Source: Haliea sp. E1-2-M8
GTDB taxonomy: Bacteria > Pseudomonadota > Gammaproteobacteria > Pseudomonadales > Halieaceae
Direction of reading: 5' to 3'
Length of the DNA: 64,000 nt
NCBI RefSeq assembly: GCF_030649675.1
Contig: NZ_JAUTDR010000016.1
Span: 44,715-108,714, forward strand
The position numbers and the translations under genes were made by a program. Each line of letters opens with the position of its first letter. The first letter of the stretch is position 1. The notes below the pieces were generated by a model. The model ran no database searches and was not told where the DNA came from. It saw only the letters and a program-made list of their open reading frames with translations. This document shows positions 1 through 9,378 of this stretch, piece after piece.

Positions 1-150
1 CCCGGGGAGGCCCGCGACCACAATGATCACGGGGTAGTCGCGCTCGGCCTGAGCGAACTGCGCCTGCAGCAATTCCTGGCGCAGTCTCAGCTCCCGTGCC
101 TTGTAATCGCCCGGCGAGAGGAACTTGCCGGTCTCCAGCGCCTCAAACAT
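1..150 (-). CDS. Polyphosphate kinase 2 family / polyphosphate:AMP phosphotransferase, N-terminus only
   Basis: The reverse strand reads an open frame from an ATG at 150 into the window edge, giving 50 residues that begin MFEALETGKFLSPGDYKARE and end PVIIVVAGLPG. The start fits Pap/PPK2 proteins, which open with MFEA, a helical segment, and then a hydrophobic strand leading into the Walker A loop. The sequence stops inside that loop, so the catalytic lysine is not visible. The family transfers phosphate between polyphosphate and nucleotides in the cytoplasm. A good ribosome site (AAGGAG) lies just upstream at about 158-166. The gene diverges from the methyltransferase at 245. The family call rests on 50 residues only. 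Confidence 0.65.
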   Translation of the reverse strand, partial: MFEALETGKFLSPGDYKARELRLRQELLQAQFAQAERDYPVIIVVAGLPG

Positions 151-211
151 GTTTATAGATGCTCCTTATACGAGCTGCTGCGATAGCGTAGGCTTGCGCG
201 CCTCACCCCGT

Positions 212-217
212 TATAAT
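212..217 (+). promoter_or_regulatory. Candidate -10 box for the methyltransferase
   Basis: A perfect TATAAT lies 28 nt upstream of the ATG at 245, in the spacer between the divergent PPK2-like and methyltransferase genes. No convincing -35 hexamer is found at 16-18 nt spacing, so only the -10 element is supported. Confidence 0.4.
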
Positions 218-244
218 CATACGCACTTCAGGGAGATAGTCAGC

Positions 245-874
245 ATGGGCTTTTATGAACGGCATATACTGCCGTACTGCATCAACTGCGCCTGTGGCAG
301 CAAGCCGATCATGCAGCAACGGCAGAAAATCGTGCCCAGGGCGCGGGGAACGGTGCTGGAAATCGGTATTGGCACCGGGCTCAACCTGCCGTTCTACGAC
401 CCGGCCCAGGTCGACCGTGTGATCGGCCTCGACCCCTCGGAGAAATCCTGGGAGCTGGCCGGCAAGCGGGCGGCGCACGTGGACTTCGAGGTGGAATTTA
501 TCGGTCTGCCCGGCGAAGAAATTCCGCTAGCTGACAGCAGCGTTGACACCGTCCTGGTGACATTCGCCCTGTGCACCATCCCCGACCCTGTCGCCGCCCT
601 CCAGGGCATGGCCCGGGTGCTGCGCAGCGGCGGCGAACTGCTGTTCTGTGAGCACGGCAGGGCGCCCGATGCGGACGTGGTGCGCTGGCAGGACCGCCTC
701 AACGGTTTTTGGCGGACAATGGCTGGCGGCTGCAATCTGAACCGCGACATTCCCGCGCTGCTGACGGCCGGGGGCTTTGCGGCGGAGGTCGTGGAAACCA
801 TGTACCTGCCCGGCACCCCGCGCTTCGCGGGCTACAACTACTGGGGTCACGCGCACCTCGTCGACGGCCCCTGA
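245..874 (+). CDS. Class I SAM-dependent methyltransferase, METTL7-like
   Basis: 209 aa. SAM-binding motif I is VLEIGIGTGLNLPFY (about residues 37-51), followed by the acidic strand end GLDPS (61-65), LVTFALCTIPD in the motif IV position and GGELLFCEHG (129-138). The GGCNLNRD segment near 161-168 and the EHG motif resemble the METTL7/TMT1 thiol-methyltransferase group and the Methyltransf_11 family. The substrate cannot be read from sequence. The frame is open further upstream, but the ATG at 245 has a ribosome site (GGGAGA, about 231-236) and starts a sensible protein (MGFYERHILPYC). Three cysteines in the first 20 residues are notable. tamA follows after 12 nt, so the two are probably co-transcribed. 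Confidence 0.8.
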   Translation: MGFYERHILPYCINCACGSKPIMQQRQKIVPRARGTVLEIGIGTGLNLPFYDPAQVDRVIGLDPSEKSWELAGKRAAHVDFEVEFIGLPGEEIPLADSSVDTVLVTFALCTIPDPVAALQGMARVLRSGGELLFCEHGRAPDADVVRWQDRLNGFWRTMAGGCNLNRDIPALLTAGGFAAEVVETMYLPGTPRFAGYNYWGHAHLVDGP

Positions 875-886
875 CGGTCGCCCGGT

Positions 887-2638
887 ATGCAGCTCTTGCG
901 CGCCTGGACCCTGCCACTGATATTACTGCTGGCCTCCGTTGAGGGCCATGCGGAACCGGTCCTCGAGTACCGGATCGAGGGTCTGAAGAGCGCTCAGCGG
1001 ACCAATGTTGAAGCCTGGTTGGGGCCCGCGCCGGAGACCAGCGCGGCCAGAGCCAACTTCATGACCTCGGTGCGGGACCGGGTGGAGCGCAGCCTCCAGG
1101 CCCTTGGATACTACCGTGCCGATGTCGATCTCAGCGTCGACCGGGAGCGCGACCCCTGGCGCCTGCTGATCGAAGTCGACCTCGGTGAGCCCGTCACTGT
1201 CACTTCCCTGGACCTGCAGCTTGTTGGCGGGGCCGCATCCGATCCGGCCTTTGAGCGCCTGCTGGCCAACAAACCGCTGAACGAAGGCGATGTCCTGCAC
1301 CACGGCCATTACGAATCCCTGCGCGATTCGCTGCTCAGTCTGGGCCAGCGGCGGGGCTACTTTGATGCGGAACTGGTGGTGCGGTCGGTGGAAGTGGAAC
1401 CCGGAGCCGGCGAGGCGCGGGTCCGGCTGCACTACGCCAGCGGCGAGCGCTACCGCATCGGTGAACTGCGTCTGGACGAGGAGATCCTTACCCGGGAGCT
1501 GCTGGTAAAGCTGCAGAACTTCGAGCCGGGCGCGCCCTATGAACTGGGTACCCTGCAAAGCCTGCAGACGCAGTTGCAGCGCACCGGTTATTTTTCTGCC
1601 ATCACCCTGCGGCCTGTCCTGGACGAGCGGGCGAACGGCGAAGTTCCCCTGGACCTGGAGCTGTTTCCGGCCAAGCGCCACACCATTGACGTCGGTATCG
1701 GCTATAGCACGGACACCGAAGAGCGGGTATCCCTCACCTGGCGGACACCGAAGATCAACCGCCATGGTCACAGCCAGGAAACCCGCCTGGAGTACTCCGC
1801 GATCAATCCCAGCGGGCGCTTTATCTACAATATCCCCCTCACGCACCCGCTGAACGACGTCCTCCAGTTCGGGTTGCGGGTGGAGCAGAACGAGTTTGGT
1901 GACCTGGAGAGTCGCCAGCAAGAGGCGCTGGTGCGGCGGGAGCAGCGCTACGGCAACTGGATCCTGAGCTATCACCTGCGGCTGCTCAATGAACAGTGGG
2001 ACGCCGGACCGGTGGACGGCAATGAGGACTATCTGCTCCCCGGTGTATCCATATCCCACAAGCGGCGCGAGGGCCCGCTGGTCAATCCGACGTGGGGCTT
2101 CAGTCAGCTGTATTCGGTCGAGGCGACATCCAGCCAAATGGGTTCCAGCGTCGATATGACCCGGCTTTACGCCAACTGGATTTACGTCCTGCCCCTCGCC
2201 GAGCGCCACCGGATGGTGGCACGCGCCGAGGCTGGCGCCGCCCTGCTCGGCGATGGCCAGCGGGATGACCTGGCGCCGTCCCTGAGTTTCTTTGCCGGCG
2301 GCTCCCAGAGCCTCCGCGGCTTCGCCTATCAGTCCATCGGCAACGAAGTTGATTTGTCGCTGAGCGATGGCGAGGAGCGCGAATTCGTATTGGGCGGCAA
2401 CCGTCTGGCGGTCGCCAGCCTGGAGTACCAGTACACGTTTCTCAAGGATTGGCGGGGTGCGTTGTTTGTCGACGCTGGCGACGCCTTCGACGAGGGCGAG
2501 TTCGAGGCCAACTATGCCGCCGGCGTTGGTGTCCACTACATGACCCCGGTAGGCGCCATCAAACTCGAAGTAGCGCGCAGCATCAGTGAGGATGAGCCAA
2601 GCTGGCGCCTGCATATAAACATAGGAGCTGAGTTTTGA
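887..2638 (+). CDS. tamA: Translocation and assembly module outer-membrane subunit TamA (Omp85 family)
   Basis: 583 aa. The N-terminus is a signal peptide (about residues 1-22, MQLLRAWTLPLILLLASVEG). Three POTRA-like segments follow up to about 260, then a 16-strand Omp85 barrel. The barrel contains the conserved loop-6 RGF motif (SLRGFAYQSIG, Arg near 476). The last residue is Phe (GAEF), the usual outer-membrane C-terminal signal. TamA sits in the outer membrane and with TamB helps insert some outer-membrane proteins and move phospholipids. The stop codon overlaps the TTG start of tamB by 4 nt, which supports translational coupling. BamA is less likely: this protein has three POTRA domains rather than five and is paired with TamB. 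Confidence 0.92.
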   Translation: MQLLRAWTLPLILLLASVEGHAEPVLEYRIEGLKSAQRTNVEAWLGPAPETSAARANFMTSVRDRVERSLQALGYYRADVDLSVDRERDPWRLLIEVDLGEPVTVTSLDLQLVGGAASDPAFERLLANKPLNEGDVLHHGHYESLRDSLLSLGQRRGYFDAELVVRSVEVEPGAGEARVRLHYASGERYRIGELRLDEEILTRELLVKLQNFEPGAPYELGTLQSLQTQLQRTGYFSAITLRPVLDERANGEVPLDLELFPAKRHTIDVGIGYSTDTEERVSLTWRTPKINRHGHSQETRLEYSAINPSGRFIYNIPLTHPLNDVLQFGLRVEQNEFGDLESRQQEALVRREQRYGNWILSYHLRLLNEQWDAGPVDGNEDYLLPGVSISHKRREGPLVNPTWGFSQLYSVEATSSQMGSSVDMTRLYANWIYVLPLAERHRMVARAEAGAALLGDGQRDDLAPSLSFFAGGSQSLRGFAYQSIGNEVDLSLSDGEEREFVLGGNRLAVASLEYQYTFLKDWRGALFVDAGDAFDEGEFEANYAAGVGVHYMTPVGAIKLEVARSISEDEPSWRLHINIGAEF

Positions 2639-5600
2639 AGCGGCTGGCGCAGGGCATTGTGCTGTTGCTGGTGCTGCTGTTGGCACTGCTGGCGGCAGCG
2701 CCGTTCACCGCCCCCGGCACCCGGCTGCTGCTGGCGCTGGTGCCGTCGTCGGTGCCCCTGCAGGTGGAGTACGAGAGTGGCCGTCTCGCCGGGGAACTGC
2801 GCCTGCGGCGGCTGGTGTTGGCCACGGAGGGCTTTGAACTCGAGTTGAAAGACCTGCACATGGAACTGGAGCGGGGCTGCCTGTGGCAGAGCCGTTTCTG
2901 TTTCACCCGGCTTGACTTGGGCAGCCTGGCCTTTGCGGTAGTTCCCGCCGAGGGGGAGGAGACCGACACGGCGCCGACTGCCAGCGAACCGCTGGAGCTG
3001 CCGGTCAGTGTAGTTGCACCTCGCGTACGGATTGCTGCATTGCAGGTGCGCTGGCCGGGTGGAAGTTGGGAGCAGCAGCAGGCGAGCCTGGCAGTGCAGG
3101 TGGATGAATCCGGTATTGTTCTGGATGAGGTGGCTGTCGCCGGCGGGCTGTTGACCCTGGAGGCCGACCCCGAGGTCGCCCCGAGCGCTACCCCAGAGCC
3201 GCTGCTGCTGCCGGAGATTGGCCTGCCCCTGCTGCTGGTGGTGGAAAGCCTCGAGCTGCAGGCTCCGCGTCTGCGCCTGGGCGAAATCGAACATGGCCTG
3301 GAGCGGCTGGCCCTGGCCCTGAGCTGGCAGGGCACTGAGCTGACACTGGCCAGGCTCGAAGCCGATAGCGCCGAGTGGGGCTCCCTGAGCGCAGAGGGCG
3401 AACTGGATCTGGCCGGTGCCTGGCCAATGGGCCTGCAACTGGATGCCAGGCCAGCCAATGCCGTGCTGCCAGAAGCCCTGCAGGGTCGCTCCCTGCAGCT
3501 GGGGCTGAACGGACCGGCTGACGCCCTGGTCATTGCGCTAACGGTGCCGGGTGAGCCGGCCCTTGAACTCAGCGCAGACGCTAACCTGTTGGATCCGGCG
3601 CTGCCGTTCGCGGCCGAGGCGCGCATCCTGGGGCCAGCGGGCTTTGCCCTGGCGCAACTGCCCGGGTGGCCGCCGGAACTTGCCGACGCCAGCCTGACCC
3701 TGCCACTTGTGGTGGCTGCGGAGGGCAATCTCCAGGCTCAGACAATAACCCTGCAGGCGGAACTGGTGGATGCCGGCTACCCCCTGCTGGCTGTGCGCCT
3801 GGCGGCTGCGCACAGTAACGGTAGCGTAGAGGTACAGGAACTGCGCATCACCGATGTGGCCGGTGAGGGCCGTGTGAACCTGGCGGGAACGCTGGCCTAC
3901 GGCGACCCACTGCGCTGGCAGGCTACACTCGAATCGCCGGGCATGGTGCTGCCGGCACTGAACGATTACCTGTTCGGGACCCTGCAGGGCAGGCTGGCAA
4001 CCACCGGAACCCTGGTGGACGGTCACTGGCAGGCAACTCTGGACGAGGTCGCGATCAGCGGCGAGATCAACGGCCTGCCCGCAACCCTGAGCGGGGATCT
4101 GGCGCTGGCCGCGGGCAGCTACATCACCGCCGGGGAACTGCTGGGCGAGGCCAACGGTGCTCGCCTGCGCCTGCATGGCGGCAGCGGAAGTGAGACTGAC
4201 GCGGTGGTGGAACTGGCCATTGCGGATCTGGGGCGCTGGCAGCGGAGCAGTCGGGGCAGCGCGCAGCTGCGGGGCGAATGGCGTGCGGAGGATGCCAGGG
4301 TAGACCTGCAGGGCAGCCTCAGCGGCGTGCGCTGGGACAACAACCGGATCGACGAGGGTACACTTTCCGGCCAACTGGAACTGGGCGCGAGCGGGGTTCT
4401 CGATGCCGAATTGAGCCTGCAGCAGGTAACGGTGGTCGAGGTTTTCCTGGGCACGGTTGCGGCGCAGGTCACTGGCACCCGGGAGGAACCCAGGCTGGTG
4501 CTGTCCTCCGGCGGCAGGTTGGCGGGTGAACTGCAGCTTGCAGCGCGTCAGGAGGGCGACAGCTGGACAGTGCAGGTGAATACCGACGGTGTCCAGACGC
4601 CCCTCGGGCCACTGACCCTGGAAACTCCGTTCACCGTGCGCTACGGACCCGACGGCAGCAGCATGGAGGCGCACTGCTGGCGGCTGCCCGAGAGCACCCT
4701 GTGCGCCTCGGAGTGGATCCTCGGGGCAAGCGGCGGCGGCACTGCGGCGCTGGACGGCGACCTCGCCCTGTTTGGCGCTCTGCTGCCCCAGCAATTGCAG
4801 GTGGCTGGCCCACTGACCGCCTCCGTACGCGCCGAGTGGCAGCCGGATTCCGCGCTGCGGGCAACGGCCCAGATCCTGAGCCCCGAGGGCACCATTACCC
4901 AATTTTATCCGGAGGGAGAATCCGCCACCCTGAGCTGGGATTCACTGACCGCGAATCTGGAACAGGGCGCGGACGGGTTGGTACTCGATGCCGCCATGCA
5001 GCGGGAGGGCGCCAGAGTCATATCCCTGGCAGTGCGGCTGCCTGGAGATCGCGCCGGGGCCCTGGAGGGCAGCCTGGACCTGGAGCAGCTGCAACTGGCG
5101 GCGCTGCGCCCCTTTCTGCCCCAGCTGTCGCGGCTGGAAGGCGAGGTCAGCGGCGCCCTGCGTCTCGCCGGTACCCAGGCGGAGCCCGAGGTCCTGGGTG
5201 AACTGAAATGGTCCGGGGGCGCGCTCGAGGCCCACGCCAACCCCACCGAATTACGCGCTGTGGAACTGACGGTGAATCTGTTCGGTGAGCGCGCGGAACT
5301 CGCGGGTACGGCCCGGCTCGGGGGCGGGGAACTGGCGATCAGCGGCGATGCCAGCCTGCGGCCCGAGTTTGCACTGAGCCTGGTTCTGCGGGGTGAGAAC
5401 AATCGCCTGTTGTACCCGCCCAGCACCGAGGCCGTGGTAAGCCCGGACCTGCGCCTGCGGGCGACTGCCGATGGCGTCGTGGTCGGGGGCGAAGTGCTGG
5501 TGAAATCCGGCATCCTCGCCTATGAACAGTTACCCGCCGGCAGCGTTTCCCTGTCGCCCGATGTGGTGGAAGTGGACTACGCCGGCAACGTGGTTGCCCC

Positions 5601-6321
5601 GGAGAGCCCCTTCAACCTGGACGCGGAAGTCCGGGTACGGATCCGGGACAAGTTCCGGGTCCAGGGTCGCGACCTCAATGTCACCGTGGGCGGCGACCTG
5701 TCCCTGCAGCAGGTGTCCGGGCAGCCGCTGCAGGTATTCGGCAACCTGAATATCGTCGGCGGCGAATTCCGCGCCTACGGCCAGCGCCTGCTGGTGCGCC
5801 AGGGCCGGATTTCCTTTACCGGGTTGCCGGAAAATCCGGATCTCAACCTGCGCGCGGAGCGTGAGATTCCCGCCGATGAGGTACGCGCGGGGGTCATGGT
5901 CAGCGGTACCCTGGAGGAGCCCCGGATCACCCTGTACTCGGACCCGGCGCTGTCGCAGACCGAGACCCTGTCCTACCTGGTGCGCGGGCGCGGCATGGAC
6001 AGCGGCGCGGGCGCGGACGGCACCGCGATGGCACTGTCGGTGGGTACCGGGCTGGTCAATCAGAGCGGGATCGTGGAGGGGCTCAATAGCCTGCCCGGCC
6101 TGCGCAATGTGGAATTTGGTGCCGAGGGCTCGGAAGACGAGACTGCGGCCACAGTCAGCGGCTATATCGGTGAGCGCATTTACCTGTCATACGGCGTCGG
6201 CCTCTATGAACCGGTCAACACGCTAACCGCGCGCCTGTACCTGCAGGCACGCCTGTGGCTGGAAGTGGTGAGCCGCCTCGAGAGCTCGGTCGATCTTTAC
6301 TACAGCTTCGATATCGACTGA
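2635..6321 (+). CDS. tamB: Translocation and assembly module inner-membrane subunit TamB (DUF490)
   Basis: 1228 aa, close to the 1259 aa of the E. coli protein. A single N-terminal membrane anchor (about residues 5-25, LVLLLALLAAAPF) is followed by a very long periplasmic stretch rich in alternating beta strands, and by the C-terminal TamB/DUF490 domain from about residue 900 to the end (ending YYSFDID). TamB bridges the periplasm as a beta-taco groove and works with TamA. The start is a TTG in a TTGA overlap with the tamA stop, preceded by AGGAGC, so expression is probably coupled. The protein is AspGlu-rich and Ala/Leu-rich, as usual for AsmA-like bridge proteins. Nothing appears truncated. 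Confidence 0.93.
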   Translation: MKRLAQGIVLLLVLLLALLAAAPFTAPGTRLLLALVPSSVPLQVEYESGRLAGELRLRRLVLATEGFELELKDLHMELERGCLWQSRFCFTRLDLGSLAFAVVPAEGEETDTAPTASEPLELPVSVVAPRVRIAALQVRWPGGSWEQQQASLAVQVDESGIVLDEVAVAGGLLTLEADPEVAPSATPEPLLLPEIGLPLLLVVESLELQAPRLRLGEIEHGLERLALALSWQGTELTLARLEADSAEWGSLSAEGELDLAGAWPMGLQLDARPANAVLPEALQGRSLQLGLNGPADALVIALTVPGEPALELSADANLLDPALPFAAEARILGPAGFALAQLPGWPPELADASLTLPLVVAAEGNLQAQTITLQAELVDAGYPLLAVRLAAAHSNGSVEVQELRITDVAGEGRVNLAGTLAYGDPLRWQATLESPGMVLPALNDYLFGTLQGRLATTGTLVDGHWQATLDEVAISGEINGLPATLSGDLALAAGSYITAGELLGEANGARLRLHGGSGSETDAVVELAIADLGRWQRSSRGSAQLRGEWRAEDARVDLQGSLSGVRWDNNRIDEGTLSGQLELGASGVLDAELSLQQVTVVEVFLGTVAAQVTGTREEPRLVLSSGGRLAGELQLAARQEGDSWTVQVNTDGVQTPLGPLTLETPFTVRYGPDGSSMEAHCWRLPESTLCASEWILGASGGGTAALDGDLALFGALLPQQLQVAGPLTASVRAEWQPDSALRATAQILSPEGTITQFYPEGESATLSWDSLTANLEQGADGLVLDAAMQREGARVISLAVRLPGDRAGALEGSLDLEQLQLAALRPFLPQLSRLEGEVSGALRLAGTQAEPEVLGELKWSGGALEAHANPTELRAVELTVNLFGERAELAGTARLGGGELAISGDASLRPEFALSLVLRGENNRLLYPPSTEAVVSPDLRLRATADGVVVGGEVLVKSGILAYEQLPAGSVSLSPDVVEVDYAGNVVAPESPFNLDAEVRVRIRDKFRVQGRDLNVTVGGDLSLQQVSGQPLQVFGNLNIVGGEFRAYGQRLLVRQGRISFTGLPENPDLNLRAEREIPADEVRAGVMVSGTLEEPRITLYSDPALSQTETLSYLVRGRGMDSGAGADGTAMALSVGTGLVNQSGIVEGLNSLPGLRNVEFGAEGSEDETAATVSGYIGERIYLSYGVGLYEPVNTLTARLYLQARLWLEVVSRLESSVDLYYSFDID

Positions 6322-6335
6322 GCCCGCGGGCTCGC

Positions 6336-6974
6336 TCAGGTCTGTGGCAGTATGTGGAGCTCGACCCGGCGATTCCGGGCGCGGCCCTGTTCGCTGCTGT
6401 TGTCCGCGACGGGCTGATCGAAGGCCATCCCCTGCGACAGTATCCGCGAGCGGCTGACGTCCCGGGTGACCAGATAGTCGGCGACGCTGCCGGCGCGGCG
6501 CTCGGACAGTTGCTGATTGTGCTGGCGACTGCCGGTGTTGTCGGTGTGACCGGTCACCCGGAGGGTGGTCTCGCCGTACTTGGCAAGCACCTCGCCGACG
6601 GAGTTGAGCGTGGGATAGAAGTCGTCGCGGAGGTTGTAGGAGTCGGTCTGGAAAGTGATGCTGCCGGGCATGACCAGGCGGATGTTGTCGCCCTCGCGGA
6701 CTACCTGGACGCCCGAGCCCTGCAGCTGCTCGCGCAGCTTGGCTTCCTGCACGTCCATGTAGGCACCGACGCCGGCACCGACCACCCCGCAGCCCAGCGC
6801 CGCATTGCGGGCGTGCTTGCTGGAATCCATGGAACCGACAATGCCGCAGACCGCCGCAGCGCCCGCTCCGTAGGCGGCGGCCTTGCTCGCCTGGCGCTCC
6901 CCGGTATAGGGATTGGTGGTGCAGGCGCCCAACAAAACGGTGGCGGCGGCAATGGATGCAATCTTCAAGCGCAT
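6336..6974 (-). CDS. OmpA-family outer-membrane lipoprotein with glycine-zipper region
   Basis: 212 aa. A lipoprotein signal peptide ends in LLGAC, with the lipidated Cys at residue 18. A glycine/alanine-rich zipper segment follows (about 35-75). An OmpA C-terminal peptidoglycan-binding domain runs from about 110 to 212, with TGHTD, SERRA and NRRVEL motifs. YiaD-like lipoproteins share this architecture and tether the outer membrane to peptidoglycan. It converges on tamB with a 14-nt gap. A possible -10 (TACAAT on the reverse strand, 7054-7059) lies about 80 nt upstream of its ATG. No specific role can be assigned beyond envelope structure. Confidence 0.9.
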   Translation of the reverse strand: MRLKIASIAAATVLLGACTTNPYTGERQASKAAAYGAGAAAVCGIVGSMDSSKHARNAALGCGVVGAGVGAYMDVQEAKLREQLQGSGVQVVREGDNIRLVMPGSITFQTDSYNLRDDFYPTLNSVGEVLAKYGETTLRVTGHTDNTGSRQHNQQLSERRAGSVADYLVTRDVSRSRILSQGMAFDQPVADNSSEQGRARNRRVELHILPQT

Positions 6975-7175
6975 GTAAAGTCTCCTCGTCCGGATACTGC
7001 CCGGCAGCGTAACAGGTGTAAGTCAGGACCCATTCTCAGGGGTCAGGGGATGCATTGTACCCTAGAGTCTACAGTGGGCATGTTAACTATTGTAAGCAAG
7101 GAGTAACGCCAGGCTCATGCCGATAAATTCCTTTTCAGTGTCCGGGGCGGGCCGGTGTGCCCGGGAGGCCTGCCT

Positions 7176-8216
7176 GTGGACCCTTTGACCCAGGGTGCCC
7201 TGGGCGCGGCCCTGCCGCAGGCCGCGGCCACGCGTCGCCAGGTGCTGGCGGCCGGCGCGCTCGGCTTCCTGTCCGGGATGGCGCCGGATCTCGACGTTCT
7301 CATCCGCTCGGCGGAAGACCCGCTGCTGTTCCTGGAATATCACCGCCAGTTCACCCATGCGCTGCTGTTTATCCCGGTCGGAGGGCTGCTTTGCGCGCTG
7401 CTGTTGCATCGCCTGATCGGGCGCCGGGCAGGGCTGGGGTTCGGGCGGACCTACCTGTTTTGCACCCTGGGCTATGCCACCCACGGCCTGCTGGACGCCT
7501 GTACCACCTATGGCACCCTGCTGCTGTGGCCGTTCAGCGACCAGCGCTTTGCCTGGAACACCATCTCCATCATCGACCCCCTGTTTACCCTGCCGATCCT
7601 GGCGCTGATCATATTTGCCGCCGTGCGTCGCCGACCCGCCTGCGGCAGGGCGGCAGTGGTCTGGGGGCTGATTTACCTGGCCCTGGGCGCCTGGCAGCGG
7701 GACCGGGCCGAAGTGATGGGCGAGGCGCTGGCCGCCGAGCGCGGGCACTTGCCGCTGCGGCTGGAGGCCAAGCCCAGCTTTGCCAATATCCTGGTGTGGA
7801 AGGTGGTGTACGAGACCGCGACTGACTTCCACGTTGACGCCGTGCGTAGCTGGCCCTACGCAGTGGTCTATCCCGGGAGTTCGGTTCCCCGGCTGGATAC
7901 CGCCAGAGACCTGCCCTGGCTGGACCCGGCCTCGCAGCAGGCGCGTGATGTCGAACGGTTCGCCTGGTTCAGCAATGATTACGTGGCCAGCGACCCGCTG
8001 ATTTCCGGGCGGGTGATCGATGTCCGCTATTCGCTGCTGCCCAACGAGATCGATTCCCTCTGGAGCATCCAGCTGACGCCGGAGGCGGGGCCGGAGGAGC
8101 ACGTCAGCTACACCATGCACCGCAACCGCCGCGACGGGCAGTTGCAGACGCTGTGGCAGATGTTGCTGGGGCAACCCCTCTCAGGCGGCGGCGAGCACAG
8201 CGTCAGCGGCCTCTAG
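7176..8216 (+). CDS. DUF457/YdjM-type membrane protein (predicted metal-dependent hydrolase)
   Basis: 346 aa from a GTG at 7176, which has a close GGGAGG ribosome site and starts MDPLTQGALGAALPQ. The frame continues about 21 nt upstream without a better site. The N-terminal half carries several membrane helices and the family's conserved polar residues: PDLDVL (near residue 45), HRQFTHALLF (near 60) and ATHGLLDACTTYG (near 105). The C-terminal half is soluble. Related proteins are annotated as inner-membrane metal-dependent hydrolases, but a substrate is not established. The last 36 nt overlap the 3' end of the convergent aminotransferase gene. Confidence 0.8.
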   Translation: MDPLTQGALGAALPQAAATRRQVLAAGALGFLSGMAPDLDVLIRSAEDPLLFLEYHRQFTHALLFIPVGGLLCALLLHRLIGRRAGLGFGRTYLFCTLGYATHGLLDACTTYGTLLLWPFSDQRFAWNTISIIDPLFTLPILALIIFAAVRRRPACGRAAVVWGLIYLALGAWQRDRAEVMGEALAAERGHLPLRLEAKPSFANILVWKVVYETATDFHVDAVRSWPYAVVYPGSSVPRLDTARDLPWLDPASQQARDVERFAWFSNDYVASDPLISGRVIDVRYSLLPNEIDSLWSIQLTPEAGPEEHVSYTMHRNRRDGQLQTLWQMLLGQPLSGGGEHSVSGL

Positions 8217-9362
8217 CGCCGCCCCGGCATCCAGCCGCAAGCCCTGCCGGGCGAGGGTCGTGGCCAGCGCCGTGAGGCACAGGGTGACATTGGCCGCGGT
8301 ACAGGCGTGGCCCATGAGGCCGATGCGCCAGGTCTTTCCTGCCAGGGCGCCGAGGCCGGCACCGATTTCCAGGTTGAAATCCTCAAGCAGAGTCTTGCGC
8401 AGGGCGGCGTCGTCAACGCCCTCGGGGATCCGCACCGCATTCAGCTGCGGCAGGCGGTACTCCGCGGCCACCGCCATTTCCAGCCCCAGTGCTGCAAGGC
8501 CCGCTACCAGTGCATCGTGGTGCCGCCGGTGGCGCGCGTGGGCCGCCTCAAGGCCCTCTTCCCGCAGCATCAACAGGGCTTCGTGCAGGGCGTAGAGCAG
8601 GTTGATCGGTGCCGTGTGGTGGTAGGCGCGCTTGCTGCTGCCGCCCCAGTAACCCATCACCAGCTGCATGTCGAGAAACCAGCTCTGCACCCGCTCGCTG
8701 CGGGCCTGGATCCGTTCCACCGCGCGCGGGCTGAACGTTACCGGCGACAGCCCGGGGATGCAGGACAGACATTTCTGGGTGCCGGAATAGACCGCGTCGG
8801 CACCCCAGGCATCGACCTTGAGTTCAATGCCCCCCAGGGAGGTCACCGTATCGACAATGGACAGGGCACCGTGCTCCCGGGCCAGCGCGCACAGGGCCTC
8901 GGCGTCACTGCGCACCCCGGTTGAGGTTTCTGCGTGGACCAAGGCGAGCAGGGAAGCCTCGGGGTGGGCCTTGAAAGCAGCGGCAACCTTGTCCACGCTC
9001 ACCGGCTGGCCCCAGTCGTCCTCCACCAGGATGGCGGTGCCGCCACAGCGCTCCACGTTTTCCTGCATGCGCCCGCCGAAGACACCGTTGCGGCAGACAA
9101 TGACCGTATCACCCGGCGACACCAGGTTGACAAAACAGGCCTCCATGCCGGCGGAGCCGGGGGCGGAAATCGGCAGGGTCAGGGCGTTTTCGGTCTGGAA
9201 GGCATACTGCAGCAGGCCCTTGACTTCGTCCATCAGGGCCACGAACAGCGGGTCCAGGTGGCCGATGGTAGGGCGCCCCAGGGCGCCGAGGACGCGGGCG
9301 GAAACATCCGAGGGCCCGGGGCCCATGAGAATACGGCGCGGCGGGAAAAAACTCTGGTTCAT
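8181..9362 (-). CDS. Class V aminotransferase, alanine/serine--glyoxylate aminotransferase family
   Basis: 393 aa. The PLP lysine is K197 in SGTQKCLS. GSAGMEA (69-75) holds the phosphate end, and D171 in SIVDTVTS contacts the pyridine nitrogen. MGPGPSDVSARVL near the N-terminus is typical of the AGT/SGT family. It probably transfers an amino group from alanine or serine to glyoxylate in the cytoplasm. The ATG at 9362 follows an AAGGA site. The frame is open further upstream, but that extension would run into the ppdK stop region. It lies 16 nt downstream of ppdK on the same strand, so the two probably form an operon linked through pyruvate. Exact amino donor uncertain. Confidence 0.85.
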   Translation of the reverse strand: MNQSFFPPRRILMGPGPSDVSARVLGALGRPTIGHLDPLFVALMDEVKGLLQYAFQTENALTLPISAPGSAGMEACFVNLVSPGDTVIVCRNGVFGGRMQENVERCGGTAILVEDDWGQPVSVDKVAAAFKAHPEASLLALVHAETSTGVRSDAEALCALAREHGALSIVDTVTSLGGIELKVDAWGADAVYSGTQKCLSCIPGLSPVTFSPRAVERIQARSERVQSWFLDMQLVMGYWGGSSKRAYHHTAPINLLYALHEALLMLREEGLEAAHARHRRHHDALVAGLAALGLEMAVAAEYRLPQLNAVRIPEGVDDAALRKTLLEDFNLEIGAGLGALAGKTWRIGLMGHACTAANVTLCLTALATTLARQGLRLDAGAALEAADAVLAAA

Positions 9363-9378
9363 TTGTGGGGTCCTTGTG

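Noticed and set aside
923..2686. Long open frame on the reverse strand
   Set aside because: Antisense to tamA; composition is Gln/Val/Ala-rich without motifs.
7011..7050. TCAGGACCC and GGGGTCAGG near the OmpA-lipoprotein promoter
   Set aside because: Looks like the GGACCTGACCC element at first, but the core does not match and no hairpin forms.
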